Source of the DNA: Streptacidiphilus carbonis
Lineage (GTDB): Bacteria; Actinomycetota; Actinomycetes; Streptomycetales; Streptomycetaceae
Direction: 5' to 3'
Length of the DNA: 64,000 bases
NCBI RefSeq assembly: GCF_000787775.1
Contig: NZ_BBPM01000003.1
Coordinates: 20,012-84,011 of the forward strand
The position numbers and the translations under genes are program-made. Within the stretch, counting starts at the first letter, position 1. Every line of letters starts with the position of its first letter. Below the pieces are notes generated by a model, which saw nothing but the letters and a program-made list of their open reading frames with translations, ran no database searches and was not told the origin of the DNA. Positions 35,228-45,644 of this stretch are shown piece after piece.

Positions 35228-36253
35228 TCAGGGCTGGATGCGGCGGGCGAGCCAGTCCAGGGCGAGCGGGTAGCGGTAGTCGATGCCGCCGTGCCCGGCC
35301 TCGAAGAGCTCGAAGTGGACCGACTCCGCCGGCAGTCCGGCGGCCAGGACCGCGCGGTGGAAGGCCTCGGCGCCGATGTCGAGGTAGTACTCGTCGCGGG
35401 TGCCCGCGTCGATCCAGACCGCGCGCAGCGAGCGGACCGCCTCGGTGTGCCCGGGGACCATCCGCACCGGGTCCAGCGCCAGCCAGCGCTGCCACACCTC
35501 GGGGAGCAGTTCGCCGGTCCTGGTGTCGAAGGGCAGCCGCGGGGTGCCGTCATCGTCGGCGGAGAAGCAGGCGGCCACGCCGAGCGCGGAGAGCACGGTG
35601 TCGTCGCCGGGCCTGGTCAGCGCCGGCCGGCCGCGGAAGTCGTCCCACCAGGCGGCGATGTCGCCGTCCCAGTCCCGCAGCGCCCGGACCACCTGGGGGA
35701 ACTCGGCGATGTAGCAGTACTCGTAGAGGGCGTCGCCGGCGTGGGTGGCCAGCGCGCCGAAGAGGTCGGGACGCAGCATCGGGGTGATCATCGCGCCGAA
35801 GCCGCCGCTGGACTTGCCGGAGATCGCGCGGTGGTCGCGCTCGGCGAGGGTGCGGTAGCGGGAGTCGACGAAGGGGACCACCTCGTCGCAGAGGTACGAG
35901 TGGTAGCGGCCGGTACCGGGCGAGTCCACGAACTGGCTGCCGCCGTAGGAGGTCCAGGCGTCCACGAGGACGACGATCACCGGCGGCGTCCCGGCGGCGA
36001 ACAGCGCGTCGGCCGTCTCCGGGAACGGCTGGCGGAACGGGGTGCGGTTGTACCACATGCCAAGATGGCCGGTGTAGCCCTGGATCACGTAGACGCTGGG
36101 GTAGCGGCGGTCGGGTTCGTCGTCGTAGCCGGGCGGCAGGTAGACGTGCAGCGGGCGCTCGAACGGGTCGCCCAGGTGGTTGCCGCGCAGCAGCTCACTG
36201 GTGAGGACCTGTTCGTCGATCCGTCCGGACAGTTCGGCGGACCATGGCAGCAT
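35228..36253 (-). CDS. Alpha/beta-hydrolase esterase (enterochelin esterase-like)
   Basis: 341 residues, ATG after GGAGGAG. It starts with a beta-strand region LHVYLPPGYDDEPDRRYPSV, typical of the EstD/antigen-85-like esterase group. The nucleophile elbow is ISGKSSGGFGAM (Ser148), the acid lies in IDAGTRDEYYLDIG and the base in FEAGHGGIDYRYP. No signal peptide is seen, so it should act in the cytosol. The substrate is unknown. It is separated by 36 bases from the FAD-dependent oxidoreductase gene and may share its transcript. Confidence 0.88.
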   Translation of the reverse strand: MLPWSAELSGRIDEQVLTSELLRGNHLGDPFERPLHVYLPPGYDDEPDRRYPSVYVIQGYTGHLGMWYNRTPFRQPFPETADALFAAGTPPVIVVLVDAWTSYGGSQFVDSPGTGRYHSYLCDEVVPFVDSRYRTLAERDHRAISGKSSGGFGAMITPMLRPDLFGALATHAGDALYEYCYIAEFPQVVRALRDWDGDIAAWWDDFRGRPALTRPGDDTVLSALGVAACFSADDDGTPRLPFDTRTGELLPEVWQRWLALDPVRMVPGHTEAVRSLRAVWIDAGTRDEYYLDIGAEAFHRAVLAAGLPAESVHFELFEAGHGGIDYRYPLALDWLARRIQP

Positions 36254-36352
36254 CGGTGCTCCTCCGGGTCAGGTGGCCCCCAGCCTGCCACACCCGGCTG
36301 TTGCCCCCCGTGTCCCAGGCATTCATCACCGCGTTGCGGTCAGACGTCAGCC

Positions 36353-36733
36353 ATGACCGATTCCAGCGCACCCGTCCAGAGAACCGACCTCATCGGCACC
36401 CGTGACCGCACCGACGTCGAGCACGCCTTCGAGGAACTGGAGGCCGACGCGGCAGCGCCGCAGCGGCAGACCCAGTACTCCCGCGGCGCCCTCGCCGGCT
36501 ACCTCTGGGCCCTGGGCCGGGGCACCATGGCCCCGGTCACCGGGGCCAGGCCCGACTACGCCGTCCCCGACCTGGTCCACCTCACCGCCGAGGTGGACGC
36601 CTCGGTGGCCCAACTCGACGACCGGATCCACCGGATGGCGCCGCGCGACTACCTCCAGGGCGTCCATGACGCGCTGGCCTGGCTGTGCGGGCTGCGCGAG
36701 GACCGCCCGTCGGCAGCCGCCGACGGCAGCTGA
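36353..36733 (+). CDS. Hypothetical protein
   Basis: 126 residues, ATG start. There is no recognised family. The protein reads as helical: RTDVEHAFEELEADAAAPQ, YSRGALAGYLWALGRGTMAP and VDASVAQLDDRIHRMAPRDY. The last part, LQGVHDALAWLCGLREDRP, is a clear amphipathic helix. Codon use is normal. It stands alone and faces the meaB gene. A hairpin separates the two stop codons. Confidence 0.55.
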   Translation: MTDSSAPVQRTDLIGTRDRTDVEHAFEELEADAAAPQRQTQYSRGALAGYLWALGRGTMAPVTGARPDYAVPDLVHLTAEVDASVAQLDDRIHRMAPRDYLQGVHDALAWLCGLREDRPSAAADGS

Positions 36734-36749
36734 GCTTCCCCGCACACGA

Positions 36750-36771
36750 CCGGACGGCCGTCCCGGTCCGG
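36750..36771. terminator. Small convergent hairpin
   Basis: CCGGAC and GTCCGG arms with an inner GGCC core, between the stop codons of a hypothetical gene and meaB. Confidence 0.55.
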
Positions 36772-36772
36772 A

Positions 36773-37834
36773 TCAGCGGGGCTCCGGGCCGCTCACGGCA
36801 CCGGCGCCGAGACCGCTCCTGAAAGCGGCCAGGATCTGCTCCGCCGCCAGCGTCGCGGTCAGCTTGCCGTCCCTGACCTGCTGCTCCAGACCCGGCGTCA
36901 GTTCCCGCACCCCGGCGTCCTCGCGCAGCCTGGTCAGCAACTGGTCGCGGACCATCGCCCAGACCCACTCCACCTGCTGCTCGCTGCGGCGCGCGGCCAG
37001 CGACCCGTCGCTGTCCAGGATCCGGCGGTGCTGCTCGACCCGCTCCCAGAGCTGGTCCAGCTCCAGCCCCTCCCGACCGCTGCAGGTCAGCACCGGTGTG
37101 TTCCAGGCCGCGTCGGGGGACGACCGCATCAGCCGCAACGCGCCCGCGAGCTCGCGGGCGGCCGCTCGGGCGGCGACGATGTGCTCGCCGTCGGCCTTGT
37201 TCACCGCGACCAGGTCGGCCAGCTCCAGCACGCCCTTCTTGATGCCCTGCAGCTGGTCGCCGGTCCTGGCCAGGGTGAGCAGCACAAAGGTGTCGACCAT
37301 GTTGGCGACGGCGGTCTCCGACTGGCCCACCCCGACGGTCTCGACCAGCACCACGTCGTAACCGGCCGCCTCCATCACCACCATGCTCTCCCGGGTCGCC
37401 CGGGCCACTCCGCCGAGGGTGCCGGAGGTCGGTGAGGGCCGCACGAAGGCGTCCGGGTCCACCGCCAGCCGCTCCATCCGGGTCTTGTCGCCCAGGATGG
37501 AACCGCCGGTCCGGCTGGAGGACGGGTCGACGGCGAGCACCGCGACCCGGTGGCCCCGGCCGGTGAGCAGAGTGCCCAGCGCGTCGATGAATGTCGACTT
37601 GCCGACACCCGGCACCCCGGTGATCCCCACCCGCACCGCCTTGCCGGAGTGCGGCAGCAGCTCGATCAGCAGCCGCTGTGCTGCCTCCCGGTGGTCGGCG
37701 CGGCTGGACTCGACCAGGGTGATCGCCCGGGCGATCCAGGCCCGCGAGCCCGCCAGCACCCCGGCCGCATAGGCGTCCACATCCACCGGACGGGGCCCGC
37801 GCGGCCTCGGAGCGGGCGGCGTCGCTCCCGTCAC
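36773..37834 (-). CDS. meaB: Methylmalonyl-CoA mutase-associated GTPase MeaB
   Basis: 353 residues from a GTG that overlaps the mutB stop (GTGA). Walker A is [15 protein letters not shown]; the switch and Walker B region is [13 protein letters not shown]; the base-recognition motif is NKAD. A dimerising C-terminal helix arm ([20 protein letters not shown]) follows. MeaB/ArgK G proteins guard methylmalonyl-CoA mutase and help load or reactivate its B12 cofactor. It is the last gene of a mutA-mutB-meaB operon, with overlapping junctions. Confidence 0.96.
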   Translation of the reverse strand: MTGATPPAPRPRGPRPVDVDAYAAGVLAGSRAWIARAITLVESSRADHREAAQRLLIELLPHSGKAVRVGITGVPGVGKSTFIDALGTLLTGRGHRVAVLAVDPSSSRTGGSILGDKTRMERLAVDPDAFVRPSPTSGTLGGVARATRESMVVMEAAGYDVVLVETVGVGQSETAVANMVDTFVLLTLARTGDQLQGIKKGVLELADLVAVNKADGEHIVAARAAARELAGALRLMRSSPDAAWNTPVLTCSGREGLELDQLWERVEQHRRILDSDGSLAARRSEQQVEWVWAMVRDQLLTRLREDAGVRELTPGLEQQVRDGKLTATLAAEQILAAFRSGLGAGAVSGPEPR

Positions 37835-40035
37835 GGCAGCTCGTGGCCGAGCGACTCGGCCAGCCTCCGCAGCAGGTCGATCGCCGCCTCCGGGATCACC
37901 GTGCCGGGCGGGAACACCGCGGCGGCGCCGGCCGCGTAGAGCGCGTCGAAGTCCTGCGGCGGGATCACCCCGCCGACCACGATGGTGATGTCCTCGCGCC
38001 CGGCCTCGGCCAGCGCCGCGCGCAGCGCCGGCACCAGGGTGAGGTGCCCCGCCGCCAGCGAGGAGACGCCGACCACGTGCACGTCCGCCTCCACCGCCTG
38101 CCGGGCCACCTCCTCCGGCGTCTGGAACAGCGCGCCGACGTCCACGTCGAAGCCCAGGTCGGCGAAGGCGGTGGCGATCACCTTCTGGCCGCGGTCGTGG
38201 CCGTCCTGGCCCATCTTGGCGACCAGGATGCGCGGCCGCCGTCCCTCCGCCTCCTCGAACGCCCGCACGAGTGCTCGGCTCTGCTCCACGGACCCGGTCG
38301 CCCCTGCCTCCTCGCGGTACACACCGGTGATGGTACGGATCTGGCCCGCGTGCCGTCCGTACACCGCCTCCAGCGCGTCGGAGATCTCCCCGACGGTGGC
38401 CTTGGCCCGGGCCGCGTCCACGGCCAGCGCCAGCAGGTTGCCGTCCAGGGTGCCGTCGTTGCGGGCCCCGGCCCGGGCCGAAGCGGTGAGCGCGAGCAGG
38501 GCGTCCTGGCAGGCCTGCTCGTCGCGCTCGGCGCGCAGCCGGCGCAGCTTCTCCACCTGCTGGGCCCGGACCGAGGAGTTGTCCACCTTGAGCACGTCGA
38601 TCCGCTCGTCGGTGGCGACCCGGTACTTGTTGACCCCGATCACCGGCTGCCGCCCGGAGTCGATCCTGGCCTGGGTACGGGCCGCCGCCTCCTCGATGCG
38701 CAGCTTGGGGATGCCGGCGTCGATGGCCTTGGCCATCCCGCCGGCCGCCTCCACCTCCTGGATGTGCTGCCAGGCCCGCTCGGCCAGGTCCGCGGTCAGC
38801 CTCTCGACGTAGGCGCTGCCGCCCCAGGGGTCGATCACCCGGCCGGTGCCGGACTCCTGCTGCAGCATCAGCTGGGTGTTGCGGGCGATCCGCGCGGAGA
38901 AGTCGGTGGGCAGGGCGAGGGCCTCGTCCAGGGCGTTGGTGTGCAGCGACTGGGTGTGGCCCTGGGTGGCGGCCATCGCCTCCACGCAGGTCCTGGTGAC
39001 GTTGTTGAAGACGTCCTGGGCCGTCAGCGACCAGCCCGAGGTCTGTGAATGGGTGCGCAGCGACAGCGACTTGGGGTTCTGCGGGTCGAACTGCTTCACC
39101 AGCTTCGCCCACAGCAGCCGGGCCGCCCGCAGCTTGGCGATCTCCATGAAGAAGTTCATGCCGATGGCCCAGAAGAACGACAGCCGCGGCGCGAAGGAGT
39201 CCACGTCCATCCCGGCCGCCAGCCCGGCGCGCAGGTACTCCACGCCGTCGGCGAGGGTGTAGGCCAGCTCCAGGTCGGCGGTGGCCCCGGCCTCCTGGAT
39301 GTGGTAGCCGGAGATGGAGATCGAGTTGTAGCGCGGCATCCGCTGCGAGGTGTAGGCGAAGATGTCGGAGATGATCCGCATCGAGGGCTGCGGCGGGTAG
39401 ATGTAGGTGTTGCGGACCATGAACTCCTTGAGGATGTCGTTCTGGATGGTCCCTGCCAGCTTCTCGGGCGGCACCCCCTGCTCCTCGGCCGCCACGATGT
39501 AGAGCGCCAGCACCGGCAGCACGGCGCCGTTCATGGTCATCGACACCGACATCCGGTCCAGCGGGATGCCGTCGAACAGCTGGCGCATGTCGTAGATGGA
39601 GTCGATGGCCACCCCGGCCATGCCGACGTCGCCGGTCACCCGGGGGTGGTCGCTGTCGTAGCCGCGGTGGGTGGGCAGGTCGAAGGCGACCGACAGGCCC
39701 TTCTGACCGGCCGCCAGATTGCGCCGGTAGAAGGCGTTGGACTCCTCTGCGGTGGAGAACCCGGCGTACTGACGGATCGTCCACGGCTGGTTGACGTACA
39801 TCGTCGGGTACGGGCCGCGCAGGAACGGGGCGATCCCCGGGTAGGTCTCCAGGAAGTCCGCCCCGGCCAGGTCCGCGCCGGTGTAGAGCGGCTTGACGGC
39901 GATGCCCTCCGGGGTCTCCCAGACCAGCTCCTCGACATCCTTGCCGGCTGCCTGCTGCCAGGCCGCACGCCAGTCCGCCTCGGTGGCGGCGGTCCCGCCG
40001 TCGCCCAGCTCGATCCCACTGAAGTCAGGAATCAT
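37831..40035 (-). CDS. mutB: Methylmalonyl-CoA mutase large (catalytic) subunit
   Basis: 734 residues. The TIM-barrel part has [20 protein letters not shown] and [16 protein letters not shown]; the C-terminal B12 domain has the DxHxxG motif ([16 protein letters not shown]) with His613, the lower cobalt ligand. It interconverts (R)-methylmalonyl-CoA and succinyl-CoA with the MutA subunit, so it links propionate metabolism and polyketide extender units. Its ATG shares one base with the mutA stop (TGATG). It is of full length and shows nothing unusual. Confidence 0.97.
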   Translation of the reverse strand: MIPDFSGIELGDGGTAATEADWRAAWQQAAGKDVEELVWETPEGIAVKPLYTGADLAGADFLETYPGIAPFLRGPYPTMYVNQPWTIRQYAGFSTAEESNAFYRRNLAAGQKGLSVAFDLPTHRGYDSDHPRVTGDVGMAGVAIDSIYDMRQLFDGIPLDRMSVSMTMNGAVLPVLALYIVAAEEQGVPPEKLAGTIQNDILKEFMVRNTYIYPPQPSMRIISDIFAYTSQRMPRYNSISISGYHIQEAGATADLELAYTLADGVEYLRAGLAAGMDVDSFAPRLSFFWAIGMNFFMEIAKLRAARLLWAKLVKQFDPQNPKSLSLRTHSQTSGWSLTAQDVFNNVTRTCVEAMAATQGHTQSLHTNALDEALALPTDFSARIARNTQLMLQQESGTGRVIDPWGGSAYVERLTADLAERAWQHIQEVEAAGGMAKAIDAGIPKLRIEEAAARTQARIDSGRQPVIGVNKYRVATDERIDVLKVDNSSVRAQQVEKLRRLRAERDEQACQDALLALTASARAGARNDGTLDGNLLALAVDAARAKATVGEISDALEAVYGRHAGQIRTITGVYREEAGATGSVEQSRALVRAFEEAEGRRPRILVAKMGQDGHDRGQKVIATAFADLGFDVDVGALFQTPEEVARQAVEADVHVVGVSSLAAGHLTLVPALRAALAEAGREDITIVVGGVIPPQDFDALYAAGAAAVFPPGTVIPEAAIDLLRRLAESLGHELP

Positions 40036-41885
40036 CACACCGCTCCGATCAGGTCGAACGTCGAAGTCAGCACCGCGACCGCGTCGCATCCGGTGAACAC
40101 CGCGCCGTCCACCCCCGCCACCGCCTCCGGTCTGCCCGCCAGCAGCACCCGTCGCGCCCCGGCCGCCCTGAGCTCGGCCACCGCAGCTTCGCCCTGCTCG
40201 GCGTAGAGCCGGTCGCTGGAGCAGAGCACCGCCACGGCGGCTCCGGAGGCGCGGAAGGCCCCGGCGCCCTCGCCGGGCACCGTCTCGATGCCGCCGGCCT
40301 GGAACAGGTTGGCGGCGAAGGAGGAGCGGCCGGAGTGCACCGCCGCCGGGCCCAGGGTCGCCAGGAACACCCGGGGCCTGGCCCCGGTCGCGGCCAGCTG
40401 CCGGTCCGAGCGGGTGCGCAGCGCCTCGAAGGCCTGGGCGCTGCGGACCCGGGGCAGGCCGCCGCCGGGCGGGGCCGGCGCGGGCTCACGCCGCACCGGG
40501 GCCTCGGCCAGGTCGGGGAACTCGCTGACGCCCGTCACCGGTTCGCGCCGGTGCGCCAGCTCCTCGCTGCGGGCCGCCCAGGTGCCCGCGATCCGCTCGC
40601 CCACCAGGCCGGAGGCGAGCGCGGCGGCCAGGCCGCCGGCCCGCTCGATCTCCTGGAACCAGGCCCAGGCCGCCAGGGCCAGCTCGTCCGTCAGGCTCTC
40701 CACGTACCAGGAGCCGCCGGCCGGGTCGATCACCCGGGCCAGGTGCGACTCCTCCACCAGGATCGCCTGGGTGTTCCGGGCGATCCTGCGGGCGAAGGCG
40801 TCCGGCAGGCCCAGGGCGCTGTCGAAGGGCTGCACGGTCACCGCGTCCGCGCCGCCGACCCCGGCGGCCAGGCAGGCGACGGTGCCGCGCAGCATGTTCA
40901 CCCAGGGGTCGCGCTCGGTGGCCATCACCGACGAGGTGACGGCGTGCTGCCGCTGCGCGGCGGCCTCCCCGGTGACACCGCTGACCTGGGCGACCCGCGA
41001 CCACAGCCGCCGGGCCGCACGCAGCTTGGCGATGGTGGTGAACTGGTCGGCGGTGGCGGCGTAGCGGAACTCCAGCTGCGCGGCCGCCTGATCGACGGTC
41101 AGCCCGGCCGCGGTCAGGGCGCGCAGATAGGCGACCCCGGTGGCCAGTGAGCAGCCCAGCTCCTCGGCGGTCGAGCCGCCCGCGTCGTGGTAGGCGAGGG
41201 CGTCCACGGTCAGCGCGCGCAGGCCGGGGAAGTCGCGGACGCAGCGGGCGGCCAGCGCGGACGCCTCCTCCAGGGCGGCCGCGTCGGCGCGGCCGGCGTC
41301 GCCGGTGCGGGCGGTCAGGCCCAGCGGATCGGCGCCCAGGTTGCCCCAGGGAGCGCGCGGGGAAATACCGCGCTCCTGGTACACCCGAAAGAGTTGCTCG
41401 GCGGCGGCGGTCGTCTCGCCGCCCGCGTCCAGGACCACCCCCGCCAGGTCCAGGTAGACCCCCTCCAGTGCGGTCGGCAGCCCCTCGACCGGCAGGCCGG
41501 CCGGGCCGACGGTGAGCCAGAGCGAGCCCACGCCGTTCTCCAGATCGGCGAGCACGGCCTCGTTGGCCCGGCGCGGGTCCGGCTGGGCGTGCTGCTGCCG
41601 TACCTCCCAGCCGCCGGGCACCGACCCCTGCGCCCGGCCGCCGCGCACGAAGGGCGCCAGGCCGGGATAGCCGCTGCTCACGGCGGGGGCGTCGGCGGCG
41701 GTGTAGAGGGGCCGGACCGTGATGCCGTCCTGCAGCCGGGTGCTGAGCCGCTCCTCGGCCCGTACGCCGGACACGTCCTCCGCACCCGACTTGCGGAGGA
41801 CGCCTTCGACGAGGCGCTGCCACTGCTCCCGGCTCGCGTCCGGGAACTCGGCGGCCAGGGAGAGCCCTTGGGGTGAGACCGTCAT
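40035..41885 (-). CDS. mutA: Methylmalonyl-CoA mutase small subunit
   Basis: 616 residues. The barrel domain resembles MutB ([20 protein letters not shown], then [17 protein letters not shown]). The C-terminal B12-like domain lacks the DxHxxG motif, as expected for the non-catalytic subunit of the heterodimer. No strong ribosome binding site precedes the ATG (only AACCTTCGAAC), so the leader may be short. The upstream 50 bases contain a GGTTAACC palindrome and a GCTGAT-N5-ATCAGC repeat that could bind a regulator. Confidence 0.95.
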   Translation of the reverse strand: MTVSPQGLSLAAEFPDASREQWQRLVEGVLRKSGAEDVSGVRAEERLSTRLQDGITVRPLYTAADAPAVSSGYPGLAPFVRGGRAQGSVPGGWEVRQQHAQPDPRRANEAVLADLENGVGSLWLTVGPAGLPVEGLPTALEGVYLDLAGVVLDAGGETTAAAEQLFRVYQERGISPRAPWGNLGADPLGLTARTGDAGRADAAALEEASALAARCVRDFPGLRALTVDALAYHDAGGSTAEELGCSLATGVAYLRALTAAGLTVDQAAAQLEFRYAATADQFTTIAKLRAARRLWSRVAQVSGVTGEAAAQRQHAVTSSVMATERDPWVNMLRGTVACLAAGVGGADAVTVQPFDSALGLPDAFARRIARNTQAILVEESHLARVIDPAGGSWYVESLTDELALAAWAWFQEIERAGGLAAALASGLVGERIAGTWAARSEELAHRREPVTGVSEFPDLAEAPVRREPAPAPPGGGLPRVRSAQAFEALRTRSDRQLAATGARPRVFLATLGPAAVHSGRSSFAANLFQAGGIETVPGEGAGAFRASGAAVAVLCSSDRLYAEQGEAAVAELRAAGARRVLLAGRPEAVAGVDGAVFTGCDAVAVLTSTFDLIGAV

Positions 41886-41902
41886 GTTCGAAGGTTAGAG
41901 GT

Positions 41903-41927
41903 GGTTAACCGCTGATTGCAGATCAGC
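41903..41927. promoter_or_regulatory. Possible operators upstream of mutA
   Basis: GGTTAACC (41903-41910), preceded by a further GGTTA, and GCTGAT-TGCAG-ATCAGC (41911-41927) lie 18-42 bases before the mutA start. They are symmetrical and in promoter position; no regulator can be named. Confidence 0.4.
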
Positions 41928-41948
41928 TGCGTGTGACCTTGACCTCTT

Positions 41949-41971
41949 GCACTCCGCAGGCAGCGGAGTGC
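41949..41971 (-). terminator. Hairpin after a small gene
   Basis: GCACTCCGC and GCGGAGTGC arms around a five-base loop. It lies about 40 bases past the stop of the 76-residue gene, in the direction of its transcription, and may insulate mutA. Confidence 0.6.
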
Positions 41972-42010
41972 CACGCAGCCGACCGCGCGGGGGCCCGCTG
42001 CCCGGGCCGA

Positions 42011-42241
42011 CTACCTGGGCCATTCCCTCGGACGGTCGGTCCAGAAGACCTGGTCCGGATCGTCCAGGTCGATGTCGGGGAAGACCTGCCGCACCCTCAG
42101 TTCGAACTCGCCCTCCGCCAGCGGCTCCCAGCCGATGCCCTTGAACCTGACGAGCCGGAAACGGGTGTCGGCGTGATAGCCGGCCACCTCGATCAGATGG
42201 TGCTCCGAGGGTTGCTGCCCGGATGCGCTGTCGTCGCTCAT
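42011..42241 (-). CDS. Hypothetical small protein
   Basis: 76 residues, ATG preceded by GGAGGC. The visible text is HHLIEVAGYHADTRFRLVRF, GIGWEPLAEGEFELRVRQVF and DIDLDDPDQVFWTDRPREWP. It is beta-rich and acidic, likely a small soluble domain. I do not recognise the family. A longer upstream frame exists but has no better start. It lies behind the SDR gene in the same direction with 154 bases between. Confidence 0.6.
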   Translation of the reverse strand: MSDDSASGQQPSEHHLIEVAGYHADTRFRLVRFKGIGWEPLAEGEFELRVRQVFPDIDLDDPDQVFWTDRPREWPR

Positions 42242-42395
42242 GCCTCCAGACTGCCCCCGTCGCGCCGCTTCAGGCACCCGGGGTGGGCCGGTCGGGCGTG
42301 TCCCGGAGGTCATGGGTGCCCGCCCGCCCGCACCGGGGTCGCCGACCGGTTCGCGGCCTGCGCCGGCCCGGCCACTCCCCTCCGCTGTCGCTCCG

Positions 42396-43154
42396 CTACT
42401 CCGGGGGCGCGACCAGGGCTGCCAGCTGCTGCTCCAGACCCCTCGGGGAGGAGTGGAACTGCCCGCCGATGCCCGCCGCGAACGGGTCGGGGAAGACGTA
42501 CTCCTCACCCGCCTCGACGCCGTCCAGGATCCCCTTGGCGACCTGCTCCGGCTGGGCCTTCTCGAACCCGGGCGGGAGGTCCCGGGTCATCTCGGTGTCC
42601 GTCGGCCCGGGGTAGACCCCGTGCACGGTCACCCCGTCGGCCGCCAGTAGGGCCCGGGCGGCCTGGGTGAGCGAGTGCTGGGCGGCCTTCGAGGCGCTGT
42701 AGGTGGGCTGGAGCGGCACATTGCTGAGCCCGGCCACCGAACCGACGTTGACCAGCACGCCGCCGCGCCGCACCAGCGTGTCCGCGAAGCCCCGCAGCAT
42801 CCGCAGCGCCCCGAAGTAGTTGACCTCCATCTCCCGCCGGGCCACCTCGACGATCCTTTCGTCGGTGAGCGCCGTCGGCTCGAACGCACCCGCGTTGTTG
42901 AACAGCAGATCGACGTCCACCGCCCGCCGCGCGGCCTCGGCGACCTGCCCGCCGTCGGTCACGTCCAGCTCCAACGCCACCACCCGTGAGCCGTGCCGCC
43001 GCCGCAACCCCTCCAGCGTCCTGACGTCCCTCGCCGCCGCGTACACCTTGGCGGCGCCGCGATCCAGCAACGCTTCCGTGATCGCGAGCCCGATCCCCCG
43101 GTTGGACCCGGTCACCAGTGCCACCGATCCCTCGATCCGCGTGGACCCCTGCAT
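42396..43154 (-). CDS. Short-chain dehydrogenase/reductase
   Basis: 252 residues, ATG after GAGGAGG. The cofactor motif is ALVTGSNRGIGLAI, the NAG motif DLLFNNAGAFEP, and the catalytic Ser-Tyr-Lys triad is Ser (VGSVAGLS), Tyr and Lys in YSASKAAQ. It is a classical SDR that would use NAD(P)H on an unknown alcohol or ketone; many relatives are annotated as CsgA-like or RhlG-like. The C-terminal segment EEYVFPDPFAAGIGGQ may cover the active site. Confidence 0.92.
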   Translation of the reverse strand: MQGSTRIEGSVALVTGSNRGIGLAITEALLDRGAAKVYAAARDVRTLEGLRRRHGSRVVALELDVTDGGQVAEAARRAVDVDLLFNNAGAFEPTALTDERIVEVARREMEVNYFGALRMLRGFADTLVRRGGVLVNVGSVAGLSNVPLQPTYSASKAAQHSLTQAARALLAADGVTVHGVYPGPTDTEMTRDLPPGFEKAQPEQVAKGILDGVEAGEEYVFPDPFAAGIGGQFHSSPRGLEQQLAALVAPPE

Positions 43155-43257
43155 AGCTGCCTCCTCTGGTTGCCTTCCACCGGTACCGATCCGCGAAGGG
43201 ACCGGAACTCATCGGCAACGCTCGCCAGGCATCGGCACCCCGAGTAGCGTCCGGGAC

Positions 43258-44067
43258 ATGGAGACGCGTACGGACGAGATCGCCGACGGTATCTACCGGA
43301 TCTCCACCTACATCCCCGAGGTGGCCGAGCCGGCCGGTTTCACCTTCAACCAGTTCCTGGTCGACGCGGAGGAACCGCTGCTCTTCCACACCGGGATGCG
43401 CCGGCTCTTCCCGCTGGTCTCGGAGGCGGTGGCCCGGGTGGTGCCGCTGGAGTCGCTGCGGTGGATCACCTTCGGGCACGTCGAGTCCGACGAGTGCGGG
43501 GCGATGAACGAGTTCCTGGCCGCCGCACCGAGGGCCGAGGTGGCCCACGGACTGCTGGGCTGCCTGGTCTCGCTCAACGACCTGGCGGACCGCCGGCCCG
43601 TCCCGATGGCCCACGGCGAACTGCTCGAACTGGGCGGCAAGCAGGTCCGCCGGCGGACCGTGCGGCACCTCAACACGCCGCATGTGCCGCACAACTGGGA
43701 GGCCCGGGTGCTCTTCGAGGAGACCACCCGCACGCTGTTCTGCGGCGACCTGCTCACCCAGGTCGGCGACGGACCCGCGGTCACCGGCGCGGACCTGGTC
43801 GACCAGGCGCTGGACGCCGAGGCCGCCTTCCGGCAGACCTCCTGCCTCACCGCCGCCGCCCGGACCCTGCGCTCACTGGCCGACCTGGAGCCGGTCACCC
43901 TGGCCGTGATGCACGGCTCCTCCTACCACGGCGACGGCGGGGCCGCGCTGCGCGCCCTCGCCGAAGGCCTGGAGCAGCGCTTCGGCCCCGAGATCGAGTT
44001 CGCCGCGCAGCCGAGCGTGCTGGAGGGCCCGCCGGCAGCGGGTCCTCCAGCCGGCACGACTTCCTGA
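43258..44067 (+). CDS. Metallo-beta-lactamase-fold diiron protein (ODP/flavodiiron-like)
   Basis: 269 residues. The metal motif is GHVESDE (His74, Glu76, Asp78, Glu79) with His142, Asp164 and His219; this is the HxExD set of flavodiiron-type and oxygen-binding diiron proteins, not the HxHxDH of lactamases. The position of the second His of that motif is Glu79 here, as in some variants. Such proteins may bind or reduce O2 or NO, or sense oxygen. There is no flavodoxin domain. It is convergent with the phosphodiesterase gene. Confidence 0.8.
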   Translation: METRTDEIADGIYRISTYIPEVAEPAGFTFNQFLVDAEEPLLFHTGMRRLFPLVSEAVARVVPLESLRWITFGHVESDECGAMNEFLAAAPRAEVAHGLLGCLVSLNDLADRRPVPMAHGELLELGGKQVRRRTVRHLNTPHVPHNWEARVLFEETTRTLFCGDLLTQVGDGPAVTGADLVDQALDAEAAFRQTSCLTAAARTLRSLADLEPVTLAVMHGSSYHGDGGAALRALAEGLEQRFGPEIEFAAQPSVLEGPPAAGPPAGTTS

Positions 44068-44074
44068 CCCGGCG

Positions 44075-45130
44075 TCAGCCGCGGGGCAGGGCCTCGGACT
44101 GGACCGCGGGGAGCTTGGTCCAGTCGCTGGAGACGACGCTGGCGTGGGCGGCGGCGAGCTGCGCCACCTTGGCCTCGGCCTGCGCCTCGGTCGGGTTGGT
44201 GTCGTCGATGGCCGGGGGGACGTTCTGGGCGTCGGTCATCACCAGCAGGTAGTGGTTGGTGTCGTACCAGGAGGTGTCGATGCTGCCGTTGAGGTAGGTC
44301 GAGGCGTCACCGTCGAAGACCACGAACCACGGCCGCAGGCTGGTGTCGGAGTAGCGCGTGCGCGGGTCGCCGGCCTGGGCGTTGTGGACCGCGGGGAAGA
44401 TCTGGGCCTGGCCCAACTGTCCTGCCGCGGACAGGGCGTTCAGGTGCTGGGCGTACTCCTTGTCGGTCCACAGGGTGTCGGTGGGGTTGGACTCCTCCAC
44501 AGTGCCGGGGATGATCTCCAGGATCACCTTTCCGGCCAGATCGCTGCGGCTGGGCCAGTTGTTCGCTTTGGCCGCCTCGTCCAGCGAGGCGTAGCTGCCG
44601 CCGCCGGGCCTGGCCAGCAGGTCCGCCGGGCGGAACACGTCGCTGCCGAGGTGGGCCGCGATGGTCGAGTCCAGCTGGGTCGGGCCGAGCCCGTAGGTGG
44701 ACTGGAAGCCGGCCTTCAGCTCGATCTTGATCATCAGCGGGGCGTGCCCGGGGTGCGCCGCGAGCCAGACCCTGACGTCGTCCAGGCAGCTGCCGAGGTC
44801 CTTGTTGGCGCCGCCGCTGTAGAGCTGGGAGGCGCTGCTCGCGTCCACGCAGTTGTTGCTGTTCCCCAGCGGGTTGGAGTGGCTGACCTTCCACTCCTTG
44901 GTGATGAAGTCGTCCCAGACGTCGAGCTCGATCATCGAGGTGCCGGTGTCCAGGGCGTCCGCGAGGTAGGGGAACGCGCTGGGGTCGTAGGTGTTGTGCA
45001 GGCCCACGGTGGTGGCACCAGCCTCGCCGAGGGAACCGGTGTCGGCGGCGCTGCCGGTGGCCGCGGGCACCAGCAGCGCCGCGGCGAGCAGCGCGAGGAA
45101 GGGGAGCGCACGACGGGTGGGACGGGACAT
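44075..45130 (-). CDS. Secreted PI-PLC-like phosphodiesterase
   Basis: 351 residues with a signal peptide (about 1-29), ATG after AGGAGGAAG. The core has GLHNTYDPSAFPYLADAL (first catalytic His), MIELDVWDD (metal-binding Glu/Asp), WKVSHSNPLGNSNNC (second His), and PLMIKIELKAGF. This matches the calcium-dependent phosphatidylinositol phospholipase C group of secreted enzymes. It may cleave phosphoinositides or GPI anchors outside the cell; which one is unknown. It lies near the GH99-like gene on the same strand. Confidence 0.8.
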   Translation of the reverse strand: MSRPTRRALPFLALLAAALLVPAATGSAADTGSLGEAGATTVGLHNTYDPSAFPYLADALDTGTSMIELDVWDDFITKEWKVSHSNPLGNSNNCVDASSASQLYSGGANKDLGSCLDDVRVWLAAHPGHAPLMIKIELKAGFQSTYGLGPTQLDSTIAAHLGSDVFRPADLLARPGGGSYASLDEAAKANNWPSRSDLAGKVILEIIPGTVEESNPTDTLWTDKEYAQHLNALSAAGQLGQAQIFPAVHNAQAGDPRTRYSDTSLRPWFVVFDGDASTYLNGSIDTSWYDTNHYLLVMTDAQNVPPAIDDTNPTEAQAEAKVAQLAAAHASVVSSDWTKLPAVQSEALPRG

Positions 45131-45286
45131 GCTTCCTCCTGGACGGTGGCGGAGCGCGGCCCCTGCCGCGCAACCGGACTGGACCATGGTGGGGATCCCG
45201 AAAGAATAGACAGTGACATGACAATGACGACTGCCCGGCCATCCGACCCCGAACACCCCAACCCGTCGGCGGCAGCGTCAGCGCCG

Positions 45287-45496
45287 TCAGCGGCAGAGGT
45301 GCAGCCGCCGCGGGGTCAGCCGCAGCCGGGCCGCGATCTTCCGCTGCTTGCGCGACAGCGGCACCCCGCAGGGCAGGCAGGGGGCGCCGCTCGGGGCGCG
45401 CCCGGTGCCGTGGCAGGTCGCGCACTCGTCGTCGACGAGTGCGCGGTAGCCGTCCTCGTACCGCCCGTACTGTCTCTCGGTCGTCCACCGGTCCAT
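45287..45496 (-). CDS. Small CxxC zinc-finger-like protein
   Basis: 69 residues, ATG start. Four cysteines lie in a DnaJ-type pattern: CATCHGTG and CLPCG, about 14 residues apart, which would bind one zinc. A basic C-terminus (SRKQRKIAARLRLTPRRLHL) suggests nucleic acid binding. It could also be a decoy ORF, but the codon bias supports translation. It lies between the phosphodiesterase and GH99-like genes. Confidence 0.55.
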   Translation of the reverse strand: MDRWTTERQYGRYEDGYRALVDDECATCHGTGRAPSGAPCLPCGVPLSRKQRKIAARLRLTPRRLHLCR

Positions 45497-45644
45497 GGTT
45501 CCTGGTTCCCCCTGTTTCGAAGCAGCTTCGATCGCGGAGGAAGGCCCTCTCCCGGGCGTTCCGCGAGGCGTTCGTAGCTGTTACGCACCAGGATTGGTCC
45601 AGGATCACGCAATTCTCAGATTTTTCAGTGGAGTTGAGCGTCAG

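Noticed and set aside
37835-39784. A 650-codon extension of the MeaB frame upstream
   Set aside because: It runs through mutB out of frame; MeaB starts at the GTG that overlaps the mutB stop.
41886-42010. Cobalamin riboswitch upstream of the mutase operon
   Set aside because: No B12 box or long structured leader is visible; the operon uses B12 but does not appear controlled by it.
45316-45612. A 98-codon minus-strand frame overlapping the CxxC mini-gene
   Set aside because: It is Pro/Arg/Ser-rich with no motif, while the other frame has paired cysteines and a plausible start.
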